From NCBI RefSeq assembly GCF_026151205.1, contig NC_087079.1, forward strand, positions 12,452,635 to 12,516,634: DNA of 64,000 nt, written 5' to 3'. The notes under the pieces were generated by a model that saw nothing but the letters and a program-made list of their open reading frames with translations, made no database searches and was not told the origin of the DNA. The translations under genes were made by a program, and so were the position numbers. This document shows positions 13,301-23,330 of this stretch, piece after piece; position 1 is the first letter of the stretch, and every line of letters begins with the position of its first letter. Origin of the DNA: Bolinopsis microptera. Taxonomy: Eukaryota; Ctenophora; Tentaculata; Lobata; Bolinopsidae.

Positions 13301-14944
13301 ACTAACCAATGGTCATGGGCTCATGTTCAGGTTGAGCAGTGTTTACAATGCCTACTAACCAGTGGTGATGGGCTCATGTTCAGGTTGAGCAGTGTTTACA
13401 ATGCCTACTAACCAGTGATGATGGGCTCATGTTCAGGTTGAGTGGTGTTTACAATGCCTACTAACCAGTGGTGATGGGCTTATGTTCAGGTTGAGCAGTG
13501 TTTACAATGCCTACTAACCAGTGGTCATGGGCTCATGTTCAGGTTGAGCAGTGTTTACAATGCCTACTAACCAGTGGTGAAGGGCTCATGTTCAGGTTGA
13601 GCAGTGTTTACAATGCCTACTAACCAGTGGTCATGGGCTCATGTTCAGGTTAAGCATTGTTTACAATGCCTACTAACCAGTGGTCATGGGCTCAAGTTCA
13701 GGTTGAGCAGTGTTTACAATGCCTACTAACCAGTGGTGATGGGCTCATGTTCAGGTTGAGCGGTGTTTACAATGCCTACTAACCAGTGGTGATGGGCTCA
13801 TGTTCAGGTTGAGCAGTGTTTACAATGCCTACTAACCAGTGGTCATGGGCTCATGTTCAGGTTGAGCAGTGTTTACAATGCCTACTAACCAGTGGTGATG
13901 GGCTCATGTTCAGGTTGAGCAGTGTTTACAATGCCTACTAACCAGTGGTCATGGGCTCATGTTCAGGTTGAGCAGTGTTTACAATGCCTACTAACCAGTG
14001 GTGATGGGTTCATGTTCAGGTTGAGCAGTGTTTACAATGCCTACTAACCAGTGGTGATGGGCTCATGTTCAGGTTGAGCAGTGTTTACAATGCCTACTAA
14101 CCAGTGGTGATGGGCTCGTGTTCAGGTTGAGCAGTGTTTACAATGCCTACTAACCAGTGGTGATGGGCTCGTGTTCAGGTTGAGCAGTGTTTACAATGCC
14201 TACTAACCAGTGGTGATGGGCTCATGTTCAGGTTGAGTAGTGTGGTCAGCGTCCTGGAACAGAGTAACACGACAGTTCTCTCTCATCGGAAAGTAGCACG
14301 CTGGTACCTGGGGGGGGGGGGGGGGGTGGGGGTGTTGCTATTATTTGGGAGATAAGAGAAACATCTGGGTATTCTAAAGTGCCCAAAAATAAGAAGGGAT
14401 AATCTGGGTATCCTAAAGTGCCCAAAAATAAGGGATAATCTGGGTATCCTAAAGTGCCCAAAAATAAGAAGGGATAAGTTTTGATGTGGTAAAGGGTACA
14501 GATTACCCTTTAACTTCCACTTCTGCTTGATGTACACAGGAACAGTACAGAAACAGTAGAGTACAGAAACAGTAGAGTACAGAAACAGCAGAGTACAGAA
14601 ACAGTAGAGTACAGAAACAGTAGAGTACAGAAACAGTAGAGTACAGAAACAGTAGAGTACAGAAACAGTAGAGTACAGAAACAGTAGAGTACAGAAACAG
14701 TAGAGTAAGAAACAGTAGAGTACAGAAACAGTAGAGTACAGAAACAGTAGAGTACAGAAACAGTAGAGTACAGAAACAGCTACTGATTGAAACTTACTTT
14801 CCTACTGCATTCGTTTTTGTTTTCGTTACAATAAGGCTCGTATCTGAGTGCGATTTCCAGTAGTCCCCTCTCCTCTCCATCAAGCATCAACTGTACAGGT
14901 CCCTCAAACTCGCCCCCGTTTTCAACAAACTCACGGAAATTTAT
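1309..14944 (-). CDS. C2-type phospholipase D, exons 4-16 (end of C2 domain and catalytic domain)
   Basis: Thirteen - strand exons, in transcript order: 14798-14944, 14208-14307, 6151-6237, 5577-5689, 4708-4840, 4491-4575, 4089-4265, 3344-3530, 3018-3153, 2740-2903, 1952-2075, 1633-1736 and 1309-1455. All have GT-AG borders and compatible phases. The product continues from the C2 exons at 42812-44015. It is colinear with plant PLD alpha: VTLFQDA, the [11 protein letters not shown] helix, [13 protein letters not shown], first HKD motif HQKSIICD (about residues 296-303), [35 protein letters not shown] and second HKD motif HSKMLIAD (about 609-616) followed by GSANINQRS. Both catalytic His-Lys-Asp sets are intact, so hydrolysis of phosphatidylcholine to phosphatidic acid is expected. 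The last 100-odd residues are missing: the exon at 1309 ends in a good donor, GTGAGT, and the rest should lie left of the window. Two exons end inside minisatellites (see repeats). Confidence 0.9.
2220..2706. repeat. GGTACT hexamer microsatellite in a PLD intron
   Basis: About 490 bases of (GGTACT)n and variants (GATACT, GGTGCT, GGAACT), uninterrupted from about 2490 to 2620. It lies between PLD exons 13 and 14 and begins about 30 bases inside the exon-13 donor. Because the unit is a multiple of three, long open frames appear on both strands; they are not genes. Confidence 0.95.
4018..4084. repeat. 11-bp tandem repeat next to the PLD exon 10 donor
   Basis: Six copies of an 11-bp unit (GTGGTAACCAC and variants ATGGTAACCAT). 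The array ends 4-5 bases from the donor of the exon at 4089-4265. Most units hold the near-palindrome CACGTG. Confidence 0.85.
6040..6166 (-). repeat. 32-bp repeat carrying four copies of the PLD exon 6 splice donor
   Basis: Four 32-bp units place the same exon end and donor (ATACATCACAG then GTATACATC on the - strand) with last exon bases at 6151, 6119, 6087 and 6055. The true exon uses 6151, since only this joins in frame to the next exon (FIYITG then WAVFTEV). The others would add multiples of 32 bases, and the frame shifts after one or two units. Confidence 0.85.
7071..7148. repeat. AT-rich palindromes
   Basis: Alternating TATATA, ACAATATATATATTGT and TTATACAATGTATATATTGT segments form overlapping self-complementary stretches within the 8-kb PLD intron 5. 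No gene is seen around it (6238-7400). Confidence 0.7.
7400..8527. repeat. 23-bp minisatellite, about 1.1 kb
   Basis: Roughly 45 units of ACACTACACAATACATTATATTT, some with an extra 8 bases (ACATTACA) giving a 31-bp variant. Single-base variants (CTGCAC, CTACATAAT) recur at intervals, showing higher-order duplication of blocks. It gives a 438-codon open frame that is plainly repeat sequence. Confidence 0.95.
8528..9851. other. PLD intron 5 sequence with no recognised feature
   Basis: AT-rich sequence. I see no coding exon, RNA gene or ordered repeat on either strand. Confidence 0.5.
9861..11081. mobile_element. Long inverted-repeat element built of AAGCCGGCTTA-type repeats
   Basis: The two ends are inverted copies (both contain GGTAGATCACCGACCGG read inwards) and are followed by arms made of short GC-centred palindromes such as ATAAGCCGGCTTAT and TATAGCCGGCTATA. 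CATGTTACA (9 bases) flanks both sides (9852-9860 and 11082-11090), which fits a target-site duplication, although the flank is itself somewhat repetitive. The left arm contains a further hairpin: about 60 bases at 10085-10146 return inverted at 10286-10342. The centre holds a direct repeat of about 110 bases (10345-10455 and 10669-10778). There is no transposase, so it would be non-autonomous. A 9-base duplication suits Mutator- or Merlin-like families, but I cannot assign one. Confidence 0.7.
11212..11691. mobile_element. Small inverted-repeat element with CCGACAAACC minisatellites
   Basis: The ends share 23 bases in inverted orientation with two mismatches (AGAGGCATCATGTAGCC on each). Inside are two blocks of CCGACAAACC-type tandem repeats, each closed by a stretch containing GTCGAGATATGTCG and GGGCCCACCGGCTACATGA. 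Between them is A/T-rich low-complexity DNA (11390-11490). I see no clear target duplication and no coding sequence. Confidence 0.6.
11692..12457. repeat. Intron sequence with a 30-bp repeat (three copies)
   Basis: Three copies of a 30-bp unit (GAGTGGGGACCACACGGC followed by TATTATCCGGAT) lie at 12014-12106. Nothing else is recognised in this stretch. Confidence 0.7.
12458..12787. repeat. 14-bp minisatellite (AATATAATGTACAC)
   Basis: About 23 units, almost perfect. The open frames across it on the - strand (Tyr-Cys-Val-His-Ile repeats) are by-products of the period. The following 400 bases (12788-13183) hold only a short AAATTACAAATA repeat. Confidence 0.95.
13184..14250 (-). repeat. 53-bp minisatellite made from the PLD exon 5 end and its splice donor
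   Basis: About 20 units of 53 bp. Read on the - strand, each unit holds about 36 bases matching the end of PLD exon 5 (CAACCTGAACATGAGCCC and ATCACCACTG), the donor GTTAGT and about 17 intron bases. The real exon (14208-14307) ends at the last unit. Reading past its donor meets TAG immediately (ACT GGT TAG), so only the copy at 14208 gives a full protein. Units differ by single substitutions, for example GTGATGGG versus GTCATGGG. Confidence 0.9.
14308..14475. repeat. Poly-G/C acceptor tract and 35-bp repeats
   Basis: A run of about 17 G on the + strand (poly-C on the - strand) forms the polypyrimidine tract of the exon 5 acceptor. It is followed by three copies of a unit of about 35 bp containing CTAAAGTGCCCAAAAATAAG. 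Confidence 0.75.
14534..14780. repeat. 16-bp minisatellite (AGTAGAGTACAGAAAC)
   Basis: About 15 units filling PLD intron 4 almost up to the donor of exon 4, which is GTAAGT at 14792-14797 on the - strand. Unlike the exon 5 and exon 6 arrays, it does not include the splice site. Confidence 0.95.
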
Positions 14945-15671
14945 CTGGAATAAAACCATATGAGTGTCATGTGACGATATAAAAGGAGTCATAATTGAGC
15001 GCAAGATTTTACTTATTTTAAGTGTTCATAATTTAGATATTCAGCTCCCCGTCTCCCCGATCTCTGAATCACAACCGAATAAATCGGGTGAAATATTTGT
15101 ATTGTAACTAAAGGGATACATAATATGTGAACGACCCTTTACGACAGTCGCTCAATCATGGTGTGGAAAACAGTACTTTATCTTTTTTATTTTTTATTTT
15201 TTATTTATAATATTGTTCCTACAATTTGCACCGAGTGGGTCTCACGTTTTGAACTAAATAGTATGTTCGGTTGGGTATGTAGCAAAAAGAAACGACAAAG
15301 TTAATCAAAATTTAGATAAGGTCATAAAGGTAAAATAGCAAGTAACAAAATATCAAGTTACCGCATTTTTAATAAAAGCTTTCGCTTAAAGATGAATAGT
15401 TAATCTAAGTTTCAGATAACTGACTAACCATTTTATAAAGTAAAAACAAAGATGCAAAAACATTTCCAATCAAGAAGGATTGAATATTAAAGTATCTCAA
15501 TTAAGTGGATTTTTTTTCATTTTTTAAATTTTTAAATTTTTTAATTTTTTTAAAGAGAGGAATAATTAATTAAGTGGATAATTAATTAAGTGGATTGTCC
15601 AAAGTTTAAATCCTCAGTCACTATAAAGCAGATTGTCCTTGTTGGGAGAATTCTCCTTCATCTCCGGTAAG

Positions 15672-16852
15672 TTAGTTCTCAGTCACTGCAGGATTGGAAT
15701 ATCTTGAAATGAGTTATCACACTCTCAGTAATTGTTACTCCTACAAAGTTACCTGTCAGAGATATTGATTAGTTAATTAATAAGTTAAATTATCTTCAAT
15801 CTTGCAATGAAACAATTAATTTCATCATCAGCCTTATATTGAAAAATAACATAATCTCGAATAATCTACGTAATGTGCCAAAATGTAACTTATAAAGTTC
15901 ACATACCAAGGATGTCCCAGTAAGATCTAATTTTCTCCAGAAGGTCCACAGGCAGTGTCCGGTTGAAAATATCCTCGGAGTACAGGATGTCCCACTGAGT
16001 TATCTCCTTCTTCTCCTCGCACTCACATTCAGTCCTGTTCTTCTCAGCAGCATCATTCCTTCCTTCCCGGGATCCTGGTGTGGGTTCCTCTGTCTCCTCC
16101 TTCTCTGTGGGACAGGTCCGAGCAGGACATCCTGGTTCCACCTCCGTAATGTTCCCGTTTCTCTGCTCCAGGAGCAGATCCTCCCATCGGAGATACCGGA
16201 CTCTCCCGTAACTCTCCTCCACGTCCGAGCAGAGTCCTGCCTCTTTCATCTCCAGTACCTCCTCCCCTGTTAGCTCCTTTGCGAAAAAGTTAACCTTAAA
16301 AAGCTCCCCTCCAAATATTTCACTTGCGGATCTGCTACCGCCGTCATAATGATTTTCATTACCGAAGAAAAGGAATCCATCCAATCCAAAAGTTCTGGAC
16401 GGCGTGGCACCCTGTCCAACAAGTTCCCCGTTAAAGTATACCTTTCTAGTGTTGGACGATGTACTCCAGGAAGTACAGTAGTGGTACCATGTTCCTTTAG
16501 AGGGGTTTATCTCGCTGCTCAAGTCTAAGCTGGAGTCCAGAAAGTAGTTCCTATCACCATTATCCGAGATCCATATTTCGTGTTGGTGAGAACTGGTAGC
16601 ATAAGATAGCCAGGTAGGACGGATATTAGAGGACAGCGATTTAACCCAGGAACAGACTGTTAGCGCGTTTTGTAGAGGTGACATATCGGGCTGGAACATG
16701 ATGAAATCCTCCAATGTATCCCCGAACTTGAGAGCGAACTGCCGTCTGTCTACCAGTCTGGAACCGTCTGTAGTGTTGAACCCAATAGTGGGGCCGGTCA
16801 GAATAAATAGTAGAACAACTCCTAAGTTTACCTTCTGGTGGACTCTCATCAT
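15672..16852 (-). CDS. Secreted pentraxin-domain protein, copy 1
   Basis: Exon 1 is 15907-16852 and a proposed terminal exon is 15672-15685 (GTATGT donor, CTGCAG acceptor), ending ...DILVTEN. The first ATG of the pair at 16852 is chosen; a signal peptide follows (LGVVLLFILTGPTIG). Residues about 35-215 form a pentraxin/concanavalin-like domain: FALKFGDT, LTVCSWVKS, WLSYATSS, the exact pentraxin signature HYCTSW (H-x-C-x-S/T-W), VYFNGELVGQG, LFFGNENHYDGG and GGELFKVNFFAKELTGEEV. The tail is acidic, with a CPARTCP stretch, an ECECEE motif and an NRT site. Pentraxins are calcium-dependent secreted recognition proteins. Here the GNENHYDGG loop keeps only part of the usual Glu-Gln-Asp calcium set. 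The gene is nested in the PLD intron on the same strand. Confidence 0.85.
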
Positions 16853-18788
16853 ATTTATCAATAACTATTTGGAAAGTATGAAATGAAATTAAAAACTGTA
16901 TTTACACCCTACATAAACAATAAAATCATCAAAGATAGAGATCACTAATACCAGATCGGCTATCCATTACAATTTACATGTATTACCAATGATTCGAAAG
17001 TAACATCATCAAAAGACAAGTTCAAATTTAGGGAAAACTGGGACTTCTATGAAAAAAATTATAAAATTTCTGAATCGTTCAAAAATGGAACTGTAAAAGT
17101 AATTCTGAAAATTCCAAGTACAACAATTGGTGTTATTAGCTCAAGTAAAATTTAGAGAAATAACGTCGCAAAGAATAATGAAAAGGTTACAAAGTGGGCA
17201 CTTTATAAAGGTTACCTTAGGTGGGGCTGGGTTAAGAATGTTGGTAGGATAAAAATGTTGTGATAACCTAGATTTATGAGTATGGGTTTGTAAACATGTT
17301 AACGTAAGATTTCTGGTGAGACCAGTTATCTGAACTCTGACTGTTGTTTTGGTCAGTTACTATGAACATAACGTTAAACCTATTGTTCCTGTAATATTCG
17401 ACTATCTGAAAGATTTCAACAGTCCTGTTCAAGGAGTCAAAGCACTTAGCGTTGACACATTGCAACTGCTGCACTTTCGCTTTTGGGTACTAATATCAGA
17501 CGAAGCCTTATATCACGGTCAACTCTTTGCTTCGTGAAATATGGAATTTACTGTTCAGCAAGAAAAGTTATTTATTTGAATACATAGTTTGTTGAGCATC
17601 ATTTCTATTATTGAGAAAATACAGTTTTTTACTCGCGATCTTATTTCATTAAGATTTCACCTCGCCATAATAAAATCAATAACGTCACTGTAATGCAAAT
17701 GATCACAGTAGCAGTAGTATTTACAACTCTGCACTTCCCCATCACCATATCTCGAGCACGTTTTAAAGTTATGTGAAATCTCCACCTGAGGTTCACAATT
17801 ATCCTTGCGCAACTAGGTAAAACAAAGTATTTTAGTAAAACAAAGTATTTTATTTATTAGCAGTGCAATCAATTCATATGATATTATTATAAGAATATAA
17901 TAGTATGTCACACCAATTTAACTGCTACGTTTGAGTAGTCGTGCCATGGCTAAATCTAACTAGGACCAGTGGTGTCGATTAACATTTAATAGGTGAGTCT
18001 AAGTGATACAAATGGAAAATTTTATGAAAATACGGATCAAAACACAGATCCAAGGACAAGAAGACCCCACTGCAGGACCATTCATGCTATTGGCTTGTGC
18101 ATGGCCCGAAAGGTTCCAGTTGTCCAGGAAACTGTACGTAGCTGGTCAACTAGTTTTGAATTCAGGCTAGGCTTGATGAGTTCTGGGGTTTCTAGAGGTA
18201 AGATTTGATGGTGCCAATCGAGCACAAGACTATGGACAATCTTACTTATTTTAAGTGTTCATAATTTAGATATTCAGCTCCCTCACTCCCTGTCTCGGAC
18301 CGAATCTCTGAATCACAACCGAATAAATCGGGTGAAATATTTGCCTTGGAACTAAAGGGATACCAAGTCCTTTTCAGTTTAGTAACTTACGAGGAGCCAA
18401 CTTAGTCGCTCAATCATGGTGTGAAAAACAGTATTTTATCGTATTTGTTTTTTATTTATTCCTAAAATTTTATTAATTCCTAAAATTTGCACCAAGTGGG
18501 TCTCACGTTTTGAACTTAATAATATGTTTAATTGGGTATGTAGTAAAAATAAACGACAAAGTTATTCAAAATTTAGATAAGGTAAAATAACAAGTTACAA
18601 AATATCAAGTTACCAAATTTTGTAATAATAGCTTTCGCTTAAAAAAGAATAGCTCATCTAAGTTTCAGATAACTGACTAACCATTTTAAAAAGTAAAAAC
18701 AAAGATGCAAAAACATTTCGAATCAAAAAGAATTGAATATTAAATTATCTCAATTAAGTGGATTGTCCGAAGTTTAAATCCTCAGTCA

Positions 18789-20038
18789 CTATAAAGCAGA
18801 TTGTCCTTGTTGGGAGAATTCTCCTTCATCTCCGGTAAGTAAGTTCTCAGTCACTGCAGAATTGGAATATCTTGAAATGAGTTATCACACTCTCAGTAAT
18901 TGTTACTCCTACAAAGTTACCTGTCAGAGATATTGATTAGTTAATTAATTAGTTAAATTATCTTCAATCTTGCAATGAAACAATTAATTTTATCATCAGC
19001 CTTATATTGAAAAATAACATAATCTCGAATAATCTACATAATGTAGCAAAATGTAACTTATAAAGCTCACATACCAAGGATGTCCCAGTAAGATCTAATT
19101 TTTTCCAGAAGGTCCACAGTCAGTGTCCGGTTGAAAATCTCCTCGGAGTACAGGATGTCCCACTGAGTGATCTCCTTCTTCTCCTCACACTCACATTCTG
19201 TCTCGTTCTTCTCAGCAGCATCATTCCTTCCTTCCCGGGATCCTGGTGTGGGTTCCTCTGTCTCGTTCCTGGTCTCCTCCTCCTCCGTCTCTGTGGGACA
19301 GGTCCGAGCAGGACATCCTGGTTCCACCTCCGTAATGTTCCCGTTTCTCTGCTCCAGAAGCAGATCCTCCCATCGGAGATACCGGACTCTCCCGTAACTC
19401 TCCTCCACGTCCGAGCAGAGTCCTGCCTCTTTCATCCCCAGTACCTCCTCCCCTGTTAGCTCCTTTGCGAAAAAGTTAAGCTTAAAAAGCTCCCCTCCAA
19501 ATATTTCACCTGCGGATCTGCTACCGCCGTCATAATGATTTTCATTACCGAAGAAAAGGAATCCATCCAATCCAAAAGTTCTGGACGTGGTGACACCCTG
19601 CCCAACAAGTTCCCCGTTAAAGTATACCTTTCTACTGTTGGACGATGTACTCCAGGAAGTACAGTGGTGGTTCCATGTACCTTTAGAGGGGTTTATCTCG
19701 CTGCTCAAGCCTAAGTTGGAGTCCAGAAAGTAGTTGTAATTACCATTTTCCGAGATGAGTATTTCGTGGTCATTAGAACTGGTAGCATAAGATAGCCAGG
19801 TAGGATGGCTATTAGAGGACAGCGATTTAACCCAGGAACAGACTGTTAGGGCGTTTTGCAGAGGTGACATATCGGGCTGGAACATGATGAAATCCTCCAA
19901 TGTATCCCCGAACTTGAGAGCGAACTGTCGTCTGTCTACCAGTCTGGAACCGTCTGTAGTGTTGAACCCAATAGTGGGGCCGGTCAGAATAAATAGTAGA
20001 ACAACTCCTAAGTTTACCTTCTGGTGGACTCTCATCAT
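18789..20038 (-). CDS. Secreted pentraxin-domain protein, copy 2
   Basis: Exon 1 is 19075-20038 and the proposed terminal exon is 18789-18853. Organisation matches copy 1: signal peptide, pentraxin domain with signature HHCTSW, acidic tail (here longer, ETEEEETRNETEEPT). In the terminal exon TTA replaces the TAA of copy 1, so the protein would run on through LLTGDEGEFSQQGQSAL to a TAG at 18789. The signal peptide equals that of copy 1. Differences from copy 1 cluster in the segment from about SSN-SH-PTW to GTWNHHC, where loop residues change (HQ to ND, W to L, DR to NY). Confidence 0.85.
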
Positions 20039-21956
20039 ATTTATCAATAACTATTTGGAAAGTATGAAATGAAATTAAAAACTGTATTTACACCCTACAT
20101 AAACAATAAAATCATCAAAGATAGAGATCACTAATATCAGATCGGCTATCCATTACAATTTACATGTATTACCAATGATTCGAAAGAAACATCATCAAAA
20201 GACAAGTTCAAATTTAGGGAAAACTGGGACTTCTATGAAAAAAATTATAAAATTTCTGAATCGTTCAAAAATGGAACTGTAAAAGTAATTCTGAAAATTC
20301 CAAGTACAACAATTGGTGTTATTAGCTCAAGTAAAATTTAGAGAAATAACGTCGCAAAGAATAATGAAAAGGTTACAAAGTGGGCACTTTATAAAGGTTA
20401 CCTTAGGTGGGGCTGGGTTAAGAATGTTGGTAGGATAAAAATGTTGTGATAACCTAGATTTATGAGTATGGGTTTGTAAACATGTTAACGTAAGATTTCT
20501 GGTGAGACCAGTTATCTGAACTCTGACTGTTGTTTTGGTCAGTTACTATGAACATAACGTTAAACCTATTGTTCCTGTAATATTCGACTATCTGAAAGAT
20601 TTCAACAGTCCTGTTCAAGGAGTCAAAGCACTTAGCGTTGACACATTGCAACTGCTGCACTTTCGCTTTTGGGTACTAATATCAGACGAAGCCTTATATC
20701 ACGGTCAACTCTTTGCTTCGTGAAATATGGAATTTACTGTTCAGCAAGAAAAGTTATTTATTTGAATACATAGTTTGTTGAGCATCATTTCTATTATTGA
20801 GAAAATACAGTTTTTTACTCGCGATCTTATTTCATTAAGATTTCACCTCGCCATAATAAAATCAATAACGTCACTGTAATGCAAATGATCACAGTAGCAG
20901 TAGTATTTACAACTCTGCACTTCCCCATCACCATATCTCGAGCACGTTTTAAAGTTATGTGAAATCTCCACCTGAGGTTCACAATTATCCTTGCGCAACT
21001 AGGTAAAACAAAGTATTTTAGTAAAACAAAGTATTTTATTTATTAGCAGTGCAATCAATTCATATGATATTATTATAAGAATATAATAGTATGTCACACC
21101 AATTTAACTGCTACGTTTGAGTAGTCGTGCCATGGCTAAATCTAACTAGGACCAGTGGTGTCGATTAACATTTAATAGGTGAGTAGGTTTTATGAAAATA
21201 CGGATCAAAACACAGATCCAAGGACAAGAAGACCCCACTGCAGGACCATTCATGCTATTGGCTTGTGCATGGCCCAAAAGGTTCCAGTTGTCCAGGAAAC
21301 TGTACGTAGCTGGTCAACTAGTTTTGAATTCAGGCTAGGCTTGATGAGTTCTGGGGTTTCTAGAGGTAAGATTTGATGGTGCCAATCGAGCACAAGACTA
21401 TGGACAATCTTACTTATTTTAAGTGTTCATAATTTAGATATTCAGCTCCCTCACTCCCTGTCTCGGACCGAATCTCTGAATCACAACCGAATAAATCGGG
21501 TGAAATATTTGCCTTGGAACTAAAGGGAAACCATGTCCTTTTCAGTTTAGTAACTTACGAGGAGCCAACTTAGTCGCTCAATCATGGTGTGAAAAACAGT
21601 ATTTTATCGTATTTGTTTTTTATTTATTCCTAAAATTTTATTAATTCCTAAAATTTGCACCAAGTGGGTCTCACGTTTTGAACTTAATAATATGTTTAAT
21701 TGGGTATGTAGTAAAAATAAACGACAAAGTTATTCAAAATTTAGATAAGGTAAAATAACAAGTTACAAAATATCAAGTTACCAAATTTTGTAATAATAGC
21801 TTTCGCTTAAAAAAGAATAGCTCATCTAAGTTTCAGATAACTGACTAACCATTTTAAAAAGTAAAAACAAAGATGCAAAAACATTTCGAATTAAAAAGAA
21901 TTGAATATTAAATTATCTCAATTAAGTGGATTGTCCGAAGTTTAAATCCTCAGTCA

Positions 21957-23206
21957 CTATAAAGCAGATTGTCCTTGTTGGGAGAATTCTCCTTCATCTC
22001 CGGTAAGTAAGTTCTCAGTCACTGCAGGATTGGAATATCTTGAAATGAGTTATCACACTCTCAGTAATTGTTACTCCTACAAAGTTACCTGTCAGAGATA
22101 TTGATTAGTTAATTAATTAGTTAAATTATCTTCAATCTTGCAATGAAACAATTAATTTTATCATCAGCTTTATATTGAAAAATAACATAATCTCGAATAA
22201 TCTACATAATGTAGCAAAATGTAACTTATAAAGCTCACATACCAAGGATGTCCCAGTAAGATCTAATTTTTTCCAGAAGGTCCACAGTCAGTGTCCGGTT
22301 GAAAATCTCCTCGGAGTACAGGATGTCCCACTGAGTGATCTCCTTCTTCTCCTCACACTCACATTCCGTCTCGTTCTCCTCAGCAGCATCATTCCTTCCT
22401 TCCCGGGATCCTGGTGTGGGTTCCTCTGTCTCGTTCCTGGTCTCCTCCTCCTCCGTCTCTGTGGGACAGGTCCGAGCAGGACATCCTGGTTCCACCTCCG
22501 TAATGTTCCCGTTTCGCTGCTCCAGGAGCAGATCCTCCCATCGGAGATACCGGACTCTCCCGTAACTCTCCTCCACGTCCGAGCAGAGTCCTGCCTCTTT
22601 CATCCCCAGTACCTCCTCCCCTGTTAGCTCCTTTGCGAAAAAGTTAAGCTTAAAAAGCTCCCCTCCAAATATTTCACCTGCGGATCTGCTACCGCCGTCA
22701 TAATGATTTTCATTACCGAAGAAAAGGAATCCATCCAATCCAAAAGTTCTGGACGTGGTGACACCCTGCCCAACAAGTTCCCCGTTAAAGTATACCTTTC
22801 TACTGTTGGACGATGTACTCCAGGAAGTACAGTGGTGGTTCCATGTACCTTTAGAGGGGTTTATCTCGCTGCTCAAGCCTGAGTTGGAGTCCAGAAAGTA
22901 GTTGTAATTACCATTTTCCGAGATGAGTATTTCGTGGTCATTAGAACTGGTAGCATAAGATAGCCAGGTAGGATGGCTATTAGAGGACAGCGATTTAACC
23001 TAGGAACAGACTGTTAGGGCGTTTTGCAGAGGTGACATATCGGGCTGGAACATGATGGAATCCTCCAATGTATCCCCGAACTTGAGAGCGAACTGTCGTC
23101 TGTCTACCCGTCTGGAACCGTCTGTAGTGTTGAGCCCAATTGTGGGGCCGGTCAGAAGGAATAGTTGAACAACTCCTAAGTTTACCTTCAGGTGGACTTT
23201 CATCAT
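21957..23206 (-). pseudogene. Pentraxin-domain gene copy 3, with a nonsense codon
   Basis: Exon 1 is 22243-23206 and the proposed terminal exon 21957-22021. The sequence is almost that of copy 2, but the Trp codon of LTVCSWVKS is TAG (23000-23002), stopping translation at about residue 68, before most of the domain. The rest of the frame is open. The signal peptide is more divergent (MMKVHLKVNLGVVQLFLLTG) and resembles copy 4, so the copy looks mosaic. A single-base assembly error or RNA editing would restore the frame, so pseudogene status is likely rather than certain. Confidence 0.75.
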
Positions 23207-23330
23207 ATTTATTAATAACTATTTGGAAAGTATGAAATGAAATTAAATATTTTATTTACGCCCTACATAAACAATACAAATCATCATATATAGAGATCAC
23301 TAATATCAGATCGGCTATCCCAACCGTTCT

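Larger units (their letters stand above)
15003..23330. repeat. Tandem segmental duplication of a unit of about 3.2 kb, three copies
   Basis: Units run at about 15003-18237, 18238-21406 and 21407-23330 (the third is cut short). Each begins with ACTTATTTTAAGTGTTCATA and carries one pentraxin gene on the - strand plus about 1.4 kb of 5' flank. Offsets between copies are about 3168-3186 bases. Units 1 and 2 are nearly identical in the flank; an 18-base deletion near 21184 is one of few differences. The small open frames repeated in the flanks show no family resemblance. Confidence 0.9.

Noticed and set aside
13184-14207. A CRISPR-like array
   Set aside because: Units are contiguous 53-bp copies with no variable spacers, in animal DNA; they derive from a PLD exon border.
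17274-18208. Small frames repeated in the pentraxin flanks (17274, 17349, 17993 and their copies)
   Set aside because: They are conserved only because the whole unit is duplicated. No family resemblance and no start or stop conservation beyond the DNA identity.
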